64,000 bases of DNA, taken from assembly GCF_029714205.1 (NCBI RefSeq), contig NZ_CP121648.1, positions 5,821,001-5,885,000 on the forward strand, read 5' to 3'. The stretch's first letter is position 1, and every line of letters starts with the position of its first letter. This document shows positions 29,521-38,321 of the stretch, piece by piece. The notes under the pieces are model-generated. The model was not told the origin of the DNA, ran no database searches, and worked only from the letters and a program-made list of their open reading frames with translations. This DNA comes from Methylobacterium sp. CB376. Its GTDB lineage: Bacteria > Pseudomonadota > Alphaproteobacteria > Rhizobiales > Beijerinckiaceae. The position numbers were made by a program, and so were the translations under genes.

Positions 29521-30617
29521 GGCCGCCGCCCGACCTCTCCCTGTGGGCCGCGGCGGCGCGGCGGCTGCGGGGCGACCCCGCGGCCCTGGCGAGCCTCGCG
29601 GTGCTGATCCTGATCGGGCTCGCCTGCGCGGCGGGGCCGCTCCTCACCGGCCACGCCTTCGGGCGCCTCTCCTACGATTACCCGCGCACGCCGCCCTCGC
29701 TGGAGGTCTATCCCCGCCCCGGGACGATCGGCCCGGCCCTGGAGCGGCTGGCCCTGCGCATGCGGGTGCGCGCGGAAGAGATCGCCCTCGAGCCCGGCGC
29801 CGTGCGGGTGACGCTCGCGGCCGACCGGCCGATCGACGCGCGGGTGCTCGGCTTCTTCGCGCGCTCCGACCTGTTCGCCCCAGCGACCCTGCTCGGGCGG
29901 GCGGAGGACGGGCGCCGCCTGTCCCTGCGGGTTCCGGTGCGCGAAACGCGCTTCCTCCTCGGCACCGACACGCTCGGGCGCGACCTCCTCACCCAGGTGC
30001 TGGTGGGCGGCCGGGTGTCGCTCGCCCTCGGGCTCCTGGCGACCGCGGTGGCGCTGGGGATCGGCGTCGCCTACGGGGCGCTCGCGGGCTATCTCGGCGG
30101 CGCGGTCGACGCCGCGATGATGCGGCTCGTCGACATCCTGTACGCGCTGCCCTTCGTGTTCTTCGTGATCCTGCTCGTCGTGGTGTTCGGCCGCTCGCTG
30201 GCGCTGGTCTTCGTGGCGGTCGGGGCGGTGGAGTGGCTCGACATGGCCCGCATCGTGCGCGGCGAGGCCCTGGCGATCCGGCGCCAGGATTACGTGCGGG
30301 CGGCCGAGGCGCTCGGGCTCGGCACGGGCGCGATCCTGCGCCGCCACGTGGTGCCGAACGCCCTCGGGCCGGTCCTGGCCTACGCGGCCCTGCTGATCCC
30401 GCGGGTGATCCTGCTGGAGAGCTTCCTGTCCTTCCTCGGGCTCGGCGTGCAGGAGCCGATGACGAGCTGGGGCGTGCTGATCGCGGACGGCGCCCGCAGC
30501 ATCGAGAGCGCGCCCTGGATGCTGCTGGCGCCCGCCGCCGCGCTGGTCGCGACGCTCGTGGCCCTCACCCTCCTCGGCGACCGCCTGCGCGACGCCCTCG
30601 ATCCGCGGGGCGCCTGA
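29517..30617 (+). CDS. Peptide ABC transporter permease (OppC/DppC type, with large periplasmic loop)
   Basis: A 366-residue permease. After the first membrane helix there is an extended polar loop (about residues 45-145), longer than in classic OppC and reminiscent of YejE-type permeases. The five-helix core follows, containing the EAA motif (AAEALGLGTGAILRRHVVPNALGPV). LLGTDTLGRDLLTQVL before the core is family-typical. It overlaps the upstream permease stop by four bases and is followed after one base by the ATPase GTG, so all are co-translated. Confidence 0.93.
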   Translation: MRPPPDLSLWAAAARRLRGDPAALASLAVLILIGLACAAGPLLTGHAFGRLSYDYPRTPPSLEVYPRPGTIGPALERLALRMRVRAEEIALEPGAVRVTLAADRPIDARVLGFFARSDLFAPATLLGRAEDGRRLSLRVPVRETRFLLGTDTLGRDLLTQVLVGGRVSLALGLLATAVALGIGVAYGALAGYLGGAVDAAMMRLVDILYALPFVFFVILLVVVFGRSLALVFVAVGAVEWLDMARIVRGEALAIRRQDYVRAAEALGLGTGAILRRHVVPNALGPVLAYAALLIPRVILLESFLSFLGLGVQEPMTSWGVLIADGARSIESAPWMLLAPAAALVATLVALTLLGDRLRDALDPRGA

Positions 30618-30618
30618 G

Positions 30619-32229
30619 GTGGCGCCGCTCCTCAGCCTCCGGGGCCTGTCGGTGGCCTACGGCGAGGGGGCGGCCCTGTCGGGCCTCGACCTGACCCTCG
30701 GGCGGGGGGAGACGCTCGCCCTCGTGGGCGAATCCGGCTCGGGCAAGAGCCAGGCGGCGCTCGCCGTGATGGGATTGCTGCCGGAGACGGCGCGGGTGAC
30801 GGGCTCGGCCCTGTTCGACGGCACCGAGCTGATCGGCCTCCCCCGCCCGGATCTCGACCGCATCCGCGGCGCGCGGATCGGCATGGTGTTCCAGGAACCG
30901 ATGAGCGCCCTGCCGCCGCTCTCCCCCGTCGGGCACCAGATCGCCCTGCCGCTGCGGGCGCATCGCGGGCTGACGCGCGCCCAGGCCCGCGCCCGCGCCC
31001 TCGACCTCCTGCGCCTCGTGGGGCTGCGCGACGCCGCCGCGCGGCTCGGCGCCTACCCGCACGAATTGTCGGGGGGCGAGCGCCAGCGGGTGATGATCGC
31101 CATGGCGCTCGCCTGCGAGCCCGACCTGCTGATCGCGGACGAGCCGACCACGGCGCTCGACGTCACCGTCCAGGCCCAGATCCTGGCGCTGCTGGCCGAC
31201 CTCAAGGCCCGGCTCGGCCTCGCGCTCCTGTTCATCAGCCACGACCTGCGCCTGGTGCGGCGCATGGCCGAGCGCACCGCGGTGCTGCGGGGCGGGCGCC
31301 TCGTCGAGTGCGGGCCGACGGAGCGGCTCTTCGCCGAGCCGCGTGCGCCGGAGACCCGCGACCTCGTGGCGGCCGAGCCCGCCGGGCGCAAGGGCCCGGT
31401 CCCGGCCTCCTCCCCTCTGGTGCTGGAGGCGCGCGGGCTCCGCGTCGCCTATCCGGGGCGGGGCGGGCTGCTGCGGCGGGCGCCGCCGCGGGTGGCGCTC
31501 GCCGGCCTCGACCTCGCGCTCAGGGCCGGGCAGACCCTCGGGGTGGTCGGGGAATCGGGCTCGGGCAAGTCGAGCCTCGGGCGGGCGCTGCTGCGGCTGG
31601 AGCCGGCCGCGACCGGGATCGTGCGCTTCGAGGACCGGGACCTGACCGGGCTCGGCCGGGCGCAGCTGCGGCCGCTGCGGCGGGGTTTCCAGCCGGTGTT
31701 CCAGGACCCGCACGGCTCGCTCTCGCCGCGGCTCACCGCGGGGGAGATCGTGTCCGAGGGCCTGCGGGTCCACGCGCCGCGCCTGAGCGCCCGCGAGCGC
31801 GACGCGCGGGCCGCGGAGGCCTTCGCCGCGGTGCGGCTCGATCCGGACTGGCGCCACCGCTTCCCGCACGCCTTCTCGGGCGGGCAGCGGCAGCGCATCG
31901 CCATCGCGCGGGCGATGATCCTGCGGCCGCGCGTGGTGGTGCTCGACGAGCCGACCTCGGCGCTGGACCGCACGGTGCAGCGGGACATCGTCGCGCTGCT
32001 GCGCGAGTTGCAGGCGGCGCACGGCCTCGCCTACCTGTTCATCAGCCACGACCTCGCGGTGGTGCGCGCGCTCGCCGACACTTTGCTGGTCCTGCGCGAC
32101 GGGCGCGAGGTCGAGCGGGGCGAGACCCTGGAGGTGCTGGCGCGCCCGCGGCAGGCCTACACCCGGGCGCTGGTCGCGGCGGCGGGGCTCGGGGAGCCCG
32201 CCCCGGCCTCCGGGCCGGATGGTTCCTAG
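30619..32229 (+). CDS. Peptide ABC transporter, fused double ATPase (OppD-OppF type)
   Basis: A 536-residue protein that fuses the two ATPases usually encoded separately. Each half has a Walker A ([18 protein letters not shown]), a signature ([18 protein letters not shown]) and a Walker B ([24 protein letters not shown]). The fusion is similar in layout to YejF. It energises the transporter formed by the upstream permeases. The start is GTG at 30619, one base after the permease stop. The run from the GlcG-like gene to here is a likely operon with no internal terminator. Confidence 0.95.
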   Translation: MAPLLSLRGLSVAYGEGAALSGLDLTLGRGETLALVGESGSGKSQAALAVMGLLPETARVTGSALFDGTELIGLPRPDLDRIRGARIGMVFQEPMSALPPLSPVGHQIALPLRAHRGLTRAQARARALDLLRLVGLRDAAARLGAYPHELSGGERQRVMIAMALACEPDLLIADEPTTALDVTVQAQILALLADLKARLGLALLFISHDLRLVRRMAERTAVLRGGRLVECGPTERLFAEPRAPETRDLVAAEPAGRKGPVPASSPLVLEARGLRVAYPGRGGLLRRAPPRVALAGLDLALRAGQTLGVVGESGSGKSSLGRALLRLEPAATGIVRFEDRDLTGLGRAQLRPLRRGFQPVFQDPHGSLSPRLTAGEIVSEGLRVHAPRLSARERDARAAEAFAAVRLDPDWRHRFPHAFSGGQRQRIAIARAMILRPRVVVLDEPTSALDRTVQRDIVALLRELQAAHGLAYLFISHDLAVVRALADTLLVLRDGREVERGETLEVLARPRQAYTRALVAAAGLGEPAPASGPDGS

Positions 32230-32463
32230 GAGAGGGGGGCGTCGCCCACCGGCCCGCGATCGAGACAACGTGATCGCCGCCTGGGGCGCGCGCGCCTGCG
32301 CTCCCCCCATGGTGCGATCGGGAGCGCTGGATTAGGCTGCCCCGGTCCGGCCCGCCACCCGGTGCCGGTTCCTGAAGGACCCCTCGGCGCAAGCGATGCC
32401 CTGACCGCCCCGACCATCCCGGCCCGTCGGCCGTCGCGCGCCCGTCCCCGCGGAGGATTTGCG

Positions 32464-33258
32464 ATGACGGTGTCTCCAGCCTTCTCGCCCGTCACCAGGG
32501 CGTATCACCCCGCCGTCCACCGGATCGGCCCGGCCGACCTGCGGACCGCCCTCGCCAAGGGCTGGGGGGACTTCCTCGACAATCCGACGCACGTCCTGTT
32601 CATCGTGATGATCTACCCGATCGCCGGGGTGATCCTCGCGGCGGCGGTCTTCGAGAACGATCTCCTGCCGCTGCTCTTCCCCCTCGCCTCGGGCTTCGCC
32701 CTGATCGGGCCCTTCGCGGCGATCGGCCTCTACGAGATGAGCCGGCGGCGCGAGCGCGGCCAGGAGACCGACTGGGTGCAGGCCTACGCGCCGCTGACCC
32801 GGCGCTCGCCGCGGGCGATCCTCGGCGTCGGCCTCGTCCTCACGGCGATCTTCCTCGCCTGGCTCGTCGTGGCGATGGGGATCTACCGCGCGCTCTTCGA
32901 CGGCGCGGCCTACGCCTCGGCCGGGGCCTTCCTGACGGACGTCCTCACCACGCCGCGGGGCTGGGCGCTGATCGTGGTCGGCAACCTCGCGGGGGCGGCC
33001 TTCTCGCTCCTGGCGCTCGCGGTCAGCGCCGTGTCGATCCCGCTCCTCGTCGACCGCGACACGGATGCGGGCACGGCGATCGAGACCTCGATGGCCCTGA
33101 TGCGCGAGAATCCCGGCACCATGGCGCTGTGGGGCGTGATCGTGGCGGCGCTCCTCGTCGTCGGCATGGCGAGCCTGTTCGTCGGGCTCGCCGTGGTGCT
33201 GCCGGTGCTCGGCCACGCCACCTGGCACCTCTACCGGCGGGCGGTCGGCCCCGCCTGA
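32464..33258 (+). CDS. DUF2189 integral membrane protein
   Basis: A 264-residue membrane protein with about six hydrophobic segments, matching the DUF2189 pattern: RIGPADLRTALAKGWGDFLDNPTHVLF, GLYEMSRRRERG and a terminal helix ending HATWHLYRRAV. The family has no established function. The ATG at 32464 has a near-perfect GGAGGA five bases upstream, so a longer frame from 32362 is rejected. Its last 28 bases overlap the end of the convergent serine hydrolase gene (33231-33258). Confidence 0.88.
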   Translation: MTVSPAFSPVTRAYHPAVHRIGPADLRTALAKGWGDFLDNPTHVLFIVMIYPIAGVILAAAVFENDLLPLLFPLASGFALIGPFAAIGLYEMSRRRERGQETDWVQAYAPLTRRSPRAILGVGLVLTAIFLAWLVVAMGIYRALFDGAAYASAGAFLTDVLTTPRGWALIVVGNLAGAAFSLLALAVSAVSIPLLVDRDTDAGTAIETSMALMRENPGTMALWGVIVAALLVVGMASLFVGLAVVLPVLGHATWHLYRRAVGPA

Positions 33259-34475
33259 TCGACCAGCGCCGCGTAGGTCAGGACGCGCAGCTCGCGCCGC
33301 AGCGGCAGGGCCGAGGACGGCATGAGCTGCGTGAGCAGGATCACGAACAGCTCCTCGGCCGGGTCGATCCAGAAGGCCGTCGAGGCGGCGCCGCCCCAGG
33401 CGACCTCGCCCGGCGTGCCGAGGATCTGCGCCTTGGCCGGGTCGAGCATGACCGAGAAGCCGAGGCCGAAGCCGATCCCGGCATAGCTCGATTCCGAGAA
33501 GCGCGGCTGGCCCATATCGGCGAGGTCGCCGCGCAGGTGGTTGGTGGTCATCAGGTCGACGCTCTTGCGGCCGAGCAGGCGCACGCCGTCGAGTTCGCCC
33601 CGGTTGAGGATGAAGCGGCAGAAGCGGGCGTAGTCGGCGGCCGTCGAGACGAGCCCGCCCCCGCCCGAGGCGACCCTGCGCGGATGCGCGTAGCGTCCCT
33701 CGACGGCGTCGTCGATCAGGGTCAGGCGCCCGCCCTCCCCGTGGGCGTAGTTCGAGGCGAAGCGCGCCAGCTTCTCGGCCGGGACGTGGAAATCGGTGTC
33801 GACCATGCCGAGCGGGCGGATGATGCGCTCGCGCAGGAACGCGTCGAAGGGCTGGCCCGACACCACCGCGACGAGGTGCCCGAGCACGTCGGTGCCGATC
33901 GAGTAGTTCCACTCGGCGCCGGGCTGGGACAGGAGCGGCAGGGAGGCGGCCTTGGCCACCACCTCGGCGAGCGAGGTCTCGGCGGTCTGGAAGTCGATGC
34001 CCTCGTCCCGGTACATGGCATCGACCAGGGTCGATTCCATGAAGCCGTAAGTGAGGCCCGAGGTGTGGGTGAGGAGGTCGCGGATGGTGATGTCGCGCTC
34101 GGCCGGCACGCTCTCCCACTTCCGGCGGCTGCCGCCGGTGAGCACCCGCATGCCGCGGAATTCCGGCAGGAAGCGGGTGACCGGATCGTCGAGCTGGAAG
34201 CGCCCCTCCTCGTAGAGCATCATCACCGCCACCGAGGTGAGCGGCTTGGTCATCGAGTAGATGCGCAGGATCGTGTCCCGCGCCATCGGGCGGCCGCGGG
34301 CGAGGTCGCAGAGCCCGTGCGCCCGCGCGAAGGCGATCTCGCCGCGCCGCGCCACCGTCACCGACAGGCCGGCGAGCCGGCCGGATTCCACGTAGCGGCG
34401 CATCCAGCCGTCGACGCGCTCCAGGCGCTCCGCGCAGAGGCCGACCGCCTCGGGGGCACAGGTGGGTTCGGACAA
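33231..34475 (-). CDS. Serine hydrolase of the beta-lactamase/esterase (class C-like) family
   Basis: A 414-residue penicillin-recognising-fold hydrolase. The nucleophile motif is SMTK (Ser74, Lys77), the second is YSI in WNYSIGTDVLG, and the third appears as WGGAAST rather than KTG. This pattern is found in esterases and amidases of this fold more than in true beta-lactamases. No signal peptide is visible. I choose the TTG at 34475 because GAGGAG lies eight bases upstream. Upstream ATGs at 34529 and 34568 fall inside a cluster of intergenic hairpins and would add non-conserved residues. Confidence 0.88.
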   Translation of the reverse strand: MSEPTCAPEAVGLCAERLERVDGWMRRYVESGRLAGLSVTVARRGEIAFARAHGLCDLARGRPMARDTILRIYSMTKPLTSVAVMMLYEEGRFQLDDPVTRFLPEFRGMRVLTGGSRRKWESVPAERDITIRDLLTHTSGLTYGFMESTLVDAMYRDEGIDFQTAETSLAEVVAKAASLPLLSQPGAEWNYSIGTDVLGHLVAVVSGQPFDAFLRERIIRPLGMVDTDFHVPAEKLARFASNYAHGEGGRLTLIDDAVEGRYAHPRRVASGGGGLVSTAADYARFCRFILNRGELDGVRLLGRKSVDLMTTNHLRGDLADMGQPRFSESSYAGIGFGLGFSVMLDPAKAQILGTPGEVAWGGAASTAFWIDPAEELFVILLTQLMPSSALPLRRELRVLTYAALVDQAGPTARR

Positions 34476-34514
34476 GGGGGCGACTCCTCGCTCTGACGAC
34501 GCTTCAGGGGTTCT

Positions 34515-34690
34515 AATACCACCGGTCATTTCCCATGACCGGTGGTGGTGCTCTCGAATTTTCGCCAAGCCTTTGGCTTGAAATCGAAAATTCGAGATGG
34601 GTCAACGGCTCGATGCGTCCGCATCCTGAGCCGTTGGTATAAGCATCATTCGCCGAAGGGGTCACCTTCTCGGCGGCGGGAATGATGCGC
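34515..34690. repeat. Cluster of four perfect hairpins
   Basis: Four adjacent inverted repeats were found. A: 11-bp arms 34519-34529/34535-34545. B: 13-bp arms 34552-34564/34585-34597, with a nested 6-bp pair (34566-34571/34575-34580). C: 9-bp arms 34603-34611/34628-34636. D: 9-bp arms 34643-34651/34680-34688. The stretch is less GC-rich than its surroundings. It lies between the divergent serine hydrolase and nitronate monooxygenase genes. It looks like a composite extragenic element; no open frame in it is convincing. Confidence 0.9.
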
Positions 34691-35118
34691 AACCGATGCG
34701 GCGGACGCGATCGCGGGTGGCGCACCCAACGTCTCCTCGGCGAGGCGCGGGTTCTTCTCCGGAAGAGCCAGGAGGACCCGCGCCGGCCCTTGAGGCTGCC
34801 GACGGCGGTGCTCCCGCTGCCGACGAGTCGAGACCGGCACGCCGATGCTGGCCGCGAAGGCTGGCGGCGCCTTCCCGGTGCGCTCGCGGGTTTCGTCGCC
34901 ATCACCCGTATCGGGCCCGTGCACGACCATGCCGGCCGGCGTCCCGCCCTCCTCGGCGCCGGCGTGCAGGTCCCGCGCGGTCGCGTCGCGGCTGGACGTC
35001 CGCCCGCGGCGGCCCGCGGCGCAGCGTCCGGCCCGCCCCGACCGGCGTCGTCCTCGGCCGATTGACCACGGCCGGGGCCGATGCCAAGCCTCGCGCGTCA
35101 CCCTGCGGAACGACCCCG
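34691..35118. other. Intergenic region upstream of the nitronate monooxygenase gene
   Basis: About 430 bases with no credible gene. Overlapping frames read as Arg/Pro/Ala-rich shadow protein. A promoter for the downstream gene is expected here, but no clear boxes are visible. Confidence 0.45.
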
Positions 35119-36087
35119 ATGGCCCTCCCCGAAAGCCTCGCCGGCGCCCTGGCGCTCCCCGTGATCGCCTCGCCGATGTTCATCGTGTCGGGGCCGGACT
35201 TGGTGATCGCGCAGTGCCTGGGGGGCATCGTCGGCTCCTTCCCGGCCCTCAACGCGAGGCCGAAGGAGGCCCTCGACGGGTGGCTGACCCGGATCGGCGA
35301 GGCCCTCGCCGCCGCCAAGGCGGCGGAGCCGGACCGGATCGTCGCGCCCTACGCGGTCAACCAGATCGTGCACGCCTCGAACGACCGGCTGGATCACGAC
35401 CTGGAAATCTGTGCCCGCCACCAGGTGCCGATCATCATCACCTCGCTGCGGGCACCGGACACGGTGGTGGCGGCGGTGCATGGCTGGGGCGGCCTCGTCT
35501 TCCACGACGTGACCACCGTGCGCCACGCCGAGAAGGCCCTGGAGGCCGGGGTCGACGGGCTGATCCTGGTCTGCGCCGGGGCGGGCGGACACGCGGGGGC
35601 GCTCAGCCCCTTCGCGCTGGTCGGCGAGGTGCGCCGCTTCTACGACGGGCCGCTGATCCTGTCGGGGGCGATCACCACCGGCGCGGCGATCCTGGCCGCC
35701 CAGGCGATGGGCGCCGACCTCGCCTATATGGGCACCCGCTTCATCGCCACCGCCGAGGCGAACGCGGCCCCCGCCTACAAGGAGATGATCGTCGAAACCC
35801 GCGCGGCGGACGTGGTCTACACGCCCTTCTTCACGGGCGTGCCGGGCAATTACCTAAAGCCCAGCATCGCGGCGGCCGGGCTCGACCCCGACGCGCTGCC
35901 GCACGCGGACAAGAGCCGGATGGATTTCGGCTCCGGGCGGACCAAGGCGTGGCGCGACATCTGGGGCGCCGGGCAGGGCGTCGGCACGATCGACGAGGTG
36001 CTGCCGGCCGCGGAAGTGATCGCGCGGCTGAAGCGGGACTACGCGGCGGCGCGGGAGCGGTTGCTCGGGCGCGGGCGAGCGGTCTAG
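35119..36087 (+). CDS. Nitronate monooxygenase family flavoprotein
   Basis: A 322-residue TIM-barrel FMN enzyme of the nitronate monooxygenase (2-nitropropane dioxygenase) family. Typical stretches are LPVIASPMFIVSGPDLVIAQ at the N-terminus, CAGAGGHAGALSPFAL in the phosphate-binding region, LSGAITTG, and GADLAYMGTRFIAT. The family detoxifies nitronates such as propionate 3-nitronate. The ATG at 35119 begins the conserved sequence. It is followed by a small SnoaL-like gene 78 bp downstream on the same strand. Confidence 0.92.
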   Translation: MALPESLAGALALPVIASPMFIVSGPDLVIAQCLGGIVGSFPALNARPKEALDGWLTRIGEALAAAKAAEPDRIVAPYAVNQIVHASNDRLDHDLEICARHQVPIIITSLRAPDTVVAAVHGWGGLVFHDVTTVRHAEKALEAGVDGLILVCAGAGGHAGALSPFALVGEVRRFYDGPLILSGAITTGAAILAAQAMGADLAYMGTRFIATAEANAAPAYKEMIVETRAADVVYTPFFTGVPGNYLKPSIAAAGLDPDALPHADKSRMDFGSGRTKAWRDIWGAGQGVGTIDEVLPAAEVIARLKRDYAAARERLLGRGRAV

Positions 36088-36165
36088 ACCTGACCCAGGG
36101 TCATGGCGCCGCAGGGCGGCCGACCCGCCGAAACGGGTTCGCGGTCGGGCGGAAGGAGCGAGTTC

Positions 36166-36567
36166 ATGACATCCGAGGAAGGGACGGCGCTGATCCGCGC
36201 GATGTTCGAGGCCTTCTGCGATCTCGACCGGCCCGTCGAGGAGATCGCCGCCTACTTCGCGCCCGGCTACGTGCAGCGGGTGGATGGCAGGGAGTTCGGC
36301 CGGGAAGGCTTCCTCGATCACCTCCGGGCACTGCGCACGACGCTGCGGAGGCTTGACTTCGTCATCGAGCAGATCGTGTGCGACGGCGCCTCGGCCGCAT
36401 CCGTGCATGTCGCCCACGCGCTGAAGCGGACCGGGGAGGCGGTGCGGGTGAAGGTCATCGCCTTCTACAAGCTGGAGCACGGGCAGATCAGCCTCGTCGA
36501 CGAACTCACGCGGCTCGTCCACGGGGATGCGAGCGACCGGGACCTCGCCTTCGTGCGGCATGCGTGA
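36166..36567 (+). CDS. SnoaL/NTF2-like small protein
   Basis: A 133-residue protein with the alpha+beta cone layout of SnoaL-like/NTF2-like proteins. It has N-terminal helices (LIRAMFEAFCDLDRPVEEI), AAYFAPGYVQRVDG, a GFLDHLRALRTT helix, then beta strands (VHVAHALKR; VKVIAFYKLEHGQIS). Members are small hydrolases, isomerases or binding proteins. The ATG at 36166 has AAGGAG eight bases upstream. It may be co-transcribed with the nitronate monooxygenase; no substrate is evident. It converges with the LysR gene. Confidence 0.78.
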   Translation: MTSEEGTALIRAMFEAFCDLDRPVEEIAAYFAPGYVQRVDGREFGREGFLDHLRALRTTLRRLDFVIEQIVCDGASAASVHVAHALKRTGEAVRVKVIAFYKLEHGQISLVDELTRLVHGDASDRDLAFVRHA

Positions 36568-36617
36568 GAGCGGCCGATCGCACTGAACGCGGCCCCGCGC
36601 TCGTCCCTTCCGGCCTC

Positions 36618-37535
36618 TCAGCAATCGCGCAGCCACGCGGCGAGCCGCGCCTGCGCCGAGCCCGCCGCGATCGGGCGGGGCGCCAGCAGGCGGTAATCCG
36701 TGCCGTCCGCGACGAAGCCGAAGGGCGCCGCCAGGAGGCCGCCCGCCACGTCGTCGCAGACGAGCCGCCAGGGTCCGATCGCCACCCCGATCCCGGCGGC
36801 GGCGGCCTGCAGGCTGAGGGAGAAGTGCTCGAACCGGTGCTCCGGCCCGTCCGGTGCCGGGCGCCCGCTCCGCGCGGCCCAGTCGGCCCAGGCCGCGGGC
36901 CGGGTGCGGCTGTGCAGCCGCGGCGTCCCGGGCCGGAAGGCCGGTCCCTCGCCCGTCTCCGCCACGAAGTCGCCGGCCCGGGCGGCGGCGCAGACCGGGC
37001 CCACCCTCTCGGCGAACAGGATCGCCGCGTGGGCGCCCGGTGCCGGCGGATGGTCGTTGCGGCGGAGCGCGAGGTCGAGCCCGTCCTCGAAGCGGGGCGT
37101 GCCGCCGCCGGAGACGAGGTGGAGCGCGAGGTCGGGATGGGCCTCCTGCAGGGCCGGCAGCCGGGGGATCAGCCAGCGCATCAGCAGGGTCGGCTCGCAG
37201 GACAGGACCAGCGGCGATTGCCGGGCCTCGGCCCGCAGGGCGCGCGTCGCCGACCGGATCGTCGCGAACGCCTCGGCCACCGCCCGGTGCAGGATCGCGC
37301 CGGCCGCGTTCAGGCGGACCCGCCGGCTGCGCCGCTCGAACAGAGGCAGGCCGAGATCCTCCTCGATCGCCCGCACCGCCCGGCTGACGGCGCCGTGGGT
37401 GAGGTGCAGTTCGTCGGCCGCCCGGGTGAAGCTCTCCAGGCGGGCCGCCGCCTCGAAGCAGCGCAGGGCGCCGAGCGGCGGCAGCCGGGCCGGCACGATC
37501 CGTGAGTCCGGCTCACCGTCACGGTCAGAAACCAT
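36618..37535 (-). CDS. LysR-family transcriptional regulator (GcvA-like)
   Basis: A 305-residue LysR regulator. The N-terminal winged helix-turn-helix is clear: LPPLGALRCFEAAARLESFTRAADELHLTHGAVSRAVRAIEEDLGLPLFER, read here as separate motifs. A periplasmic-binding-protein-like effector domain follows. The LPPL-x-ALRCFEAAAR opening is typical of the GcvA/AmpR subgroup. The ATG at 37535 precedes the domain directly. It is divergent from a LysE-type exporter gene with only 67 bp between, so it very likely controls that exporter. The inducer is unknown. Confidence 0.93.
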   Translation of the reverse strand: MVSDRDGEPDSRIVPARLPPLGALRCFEAAARLESFTRAADELHLTHGAVSRAVRAIEEDLGLPLFERRSRRVRLNAAGAILHRAVAEAFATIRSATRALRAEARQSPLVLSCEPTLLMRWLIPRLPALQEAHPDLALHLVSGGGTPRFEDGLDLALRRNDHPPAPGAHAAILFAERVGPVCAAARAGDFVAETGEGPAFRPGTPRLHSRTRPAAWADWAARSGRPAPDGPEHRFEHFSLSLQAAAAGIGVAIGPWRLVCDDVAGGLLAAPFGFVADGTDYRLLAPRPIAAGSAQARLAAWLRDC

Positions 37536-37602
37536 CGTTATGAGGCCCGCGGGAGTGACGCTAGGACACGGATAGCCCCTCTCCCCCGCACAGGACAGCG
37601 CC
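37536..37602. promoter_or_regulatory. Shared LysR/LysE promoter region
   Basis: The 67-bp gap between the divergent regulator and exporter genes should hold both promoters and the LysR-binding site. AGGA at about seven bases before the exporter GTG is its ribosome-binding site. I could not settle on a T-N11-A box. Confidence 0.5.
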
Positions 37603-38217
37603 GTGACCGAATGGCTCGCCGTCATCGTCATCACCACCCTCGCGGTGATCAGCCCGGGACCGGATTTCGCGATGGTCTCGCGCAACAGCCTCGTGCTCTC
37701 CCGGCGCGCCGGCCTGTTGACGGCCCTCGGCATCGACCTCGGGGTCGCGGTCCACGTCGCCTACACGCTGCTCGGCCTCGGTCTCGTCATCCGCCAGTCG
37801 ATGATCCTGTTCTCGGCGCTGAAGCTCGCCGGCGCCGCCTACCTGGTGTGGCTCGGCCTGCGGATGCTGGCGGCGCGACCGCGCGCCCGGGCGCCGGAGG
37901 CGGGCGCCGCCCCGTCGGCGGCGGCGGCCCTGCGGACCGGCTTCCTCACCAACGCCCTCAATCCCAAGACCTCGGTCTTCGTCGTCAGCCTGTTCATGCA
38001 GGTGGTCCGGCCGGAGACGCCGCCCGGCGTTCAGCTCGCCTACGGCGCCTTTCTGATGGCGGCGCACGCGCTCTGGTTCGCGCTGGTGGCACTGCTCTTC
38101 TCGCAGCCGGGCCTGCGCCGGATCCTCCTCGCCGCCGGTGGCTGGATCGACCGCGCGTTCGGGGCGGTCCTCATCGGGTTCGGCGCGGCACTGGCCGCCG
38201 CCTCCCTGGAGCGGTAG
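37603..38217 (+). CDS. LysE/RhtB family amino-acid exporter
   Basis: A 204-residue inner-membrane exporter with about six hydrophobic segments. Family features are the N-terminal ISPGPDFAMVSRNSL stretch, GLRMLAARPRAR before the central loop, and GFLTNALNPKTSVFVVSLF. Such proteins export lysine, threonine, homoserine lactone or similar compounds. The start is GTG at 37603. Divergent pairing with a LysR regulator is the classic arrangement. Confidence 0.93.
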   Translation: MTEWLAVIVITTLAVISPGPDFAMVSRNSLVLSRRAGLLTALGIDLGVAVHVAYTLLGLGLVIRQSMILFSALKLAGAAYLVWLGLRMLAARPRARAPEAGAAPSAAAALRTGFLTNALNPKTSVFVVSLFMQVVRPETPPGVQLAYGAFLMAAHALWFALVALLFSQPGLRRILLAAGGWIDRAFGAVLIGFGAALAAASLER

Positions 38218-38321
38218 GACGGAGGCCCGCATGCGGGAGCGCCCGCGCCGGAGCCCTGCCCTCGCGGCACGCTCCTCGCATGCGCCCGGCCGCATTCCCG
38301 CCAGCCCATAGCGAGTTCCCG

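Noticed and set aside
34513..35118. Several 60-150-codon frames in the serine hydrolase-nitronate monooxygenase gap
   Set aside because: They overlap the hairpin cluster, are Arg/Pro-rich, and show no conserved motif.
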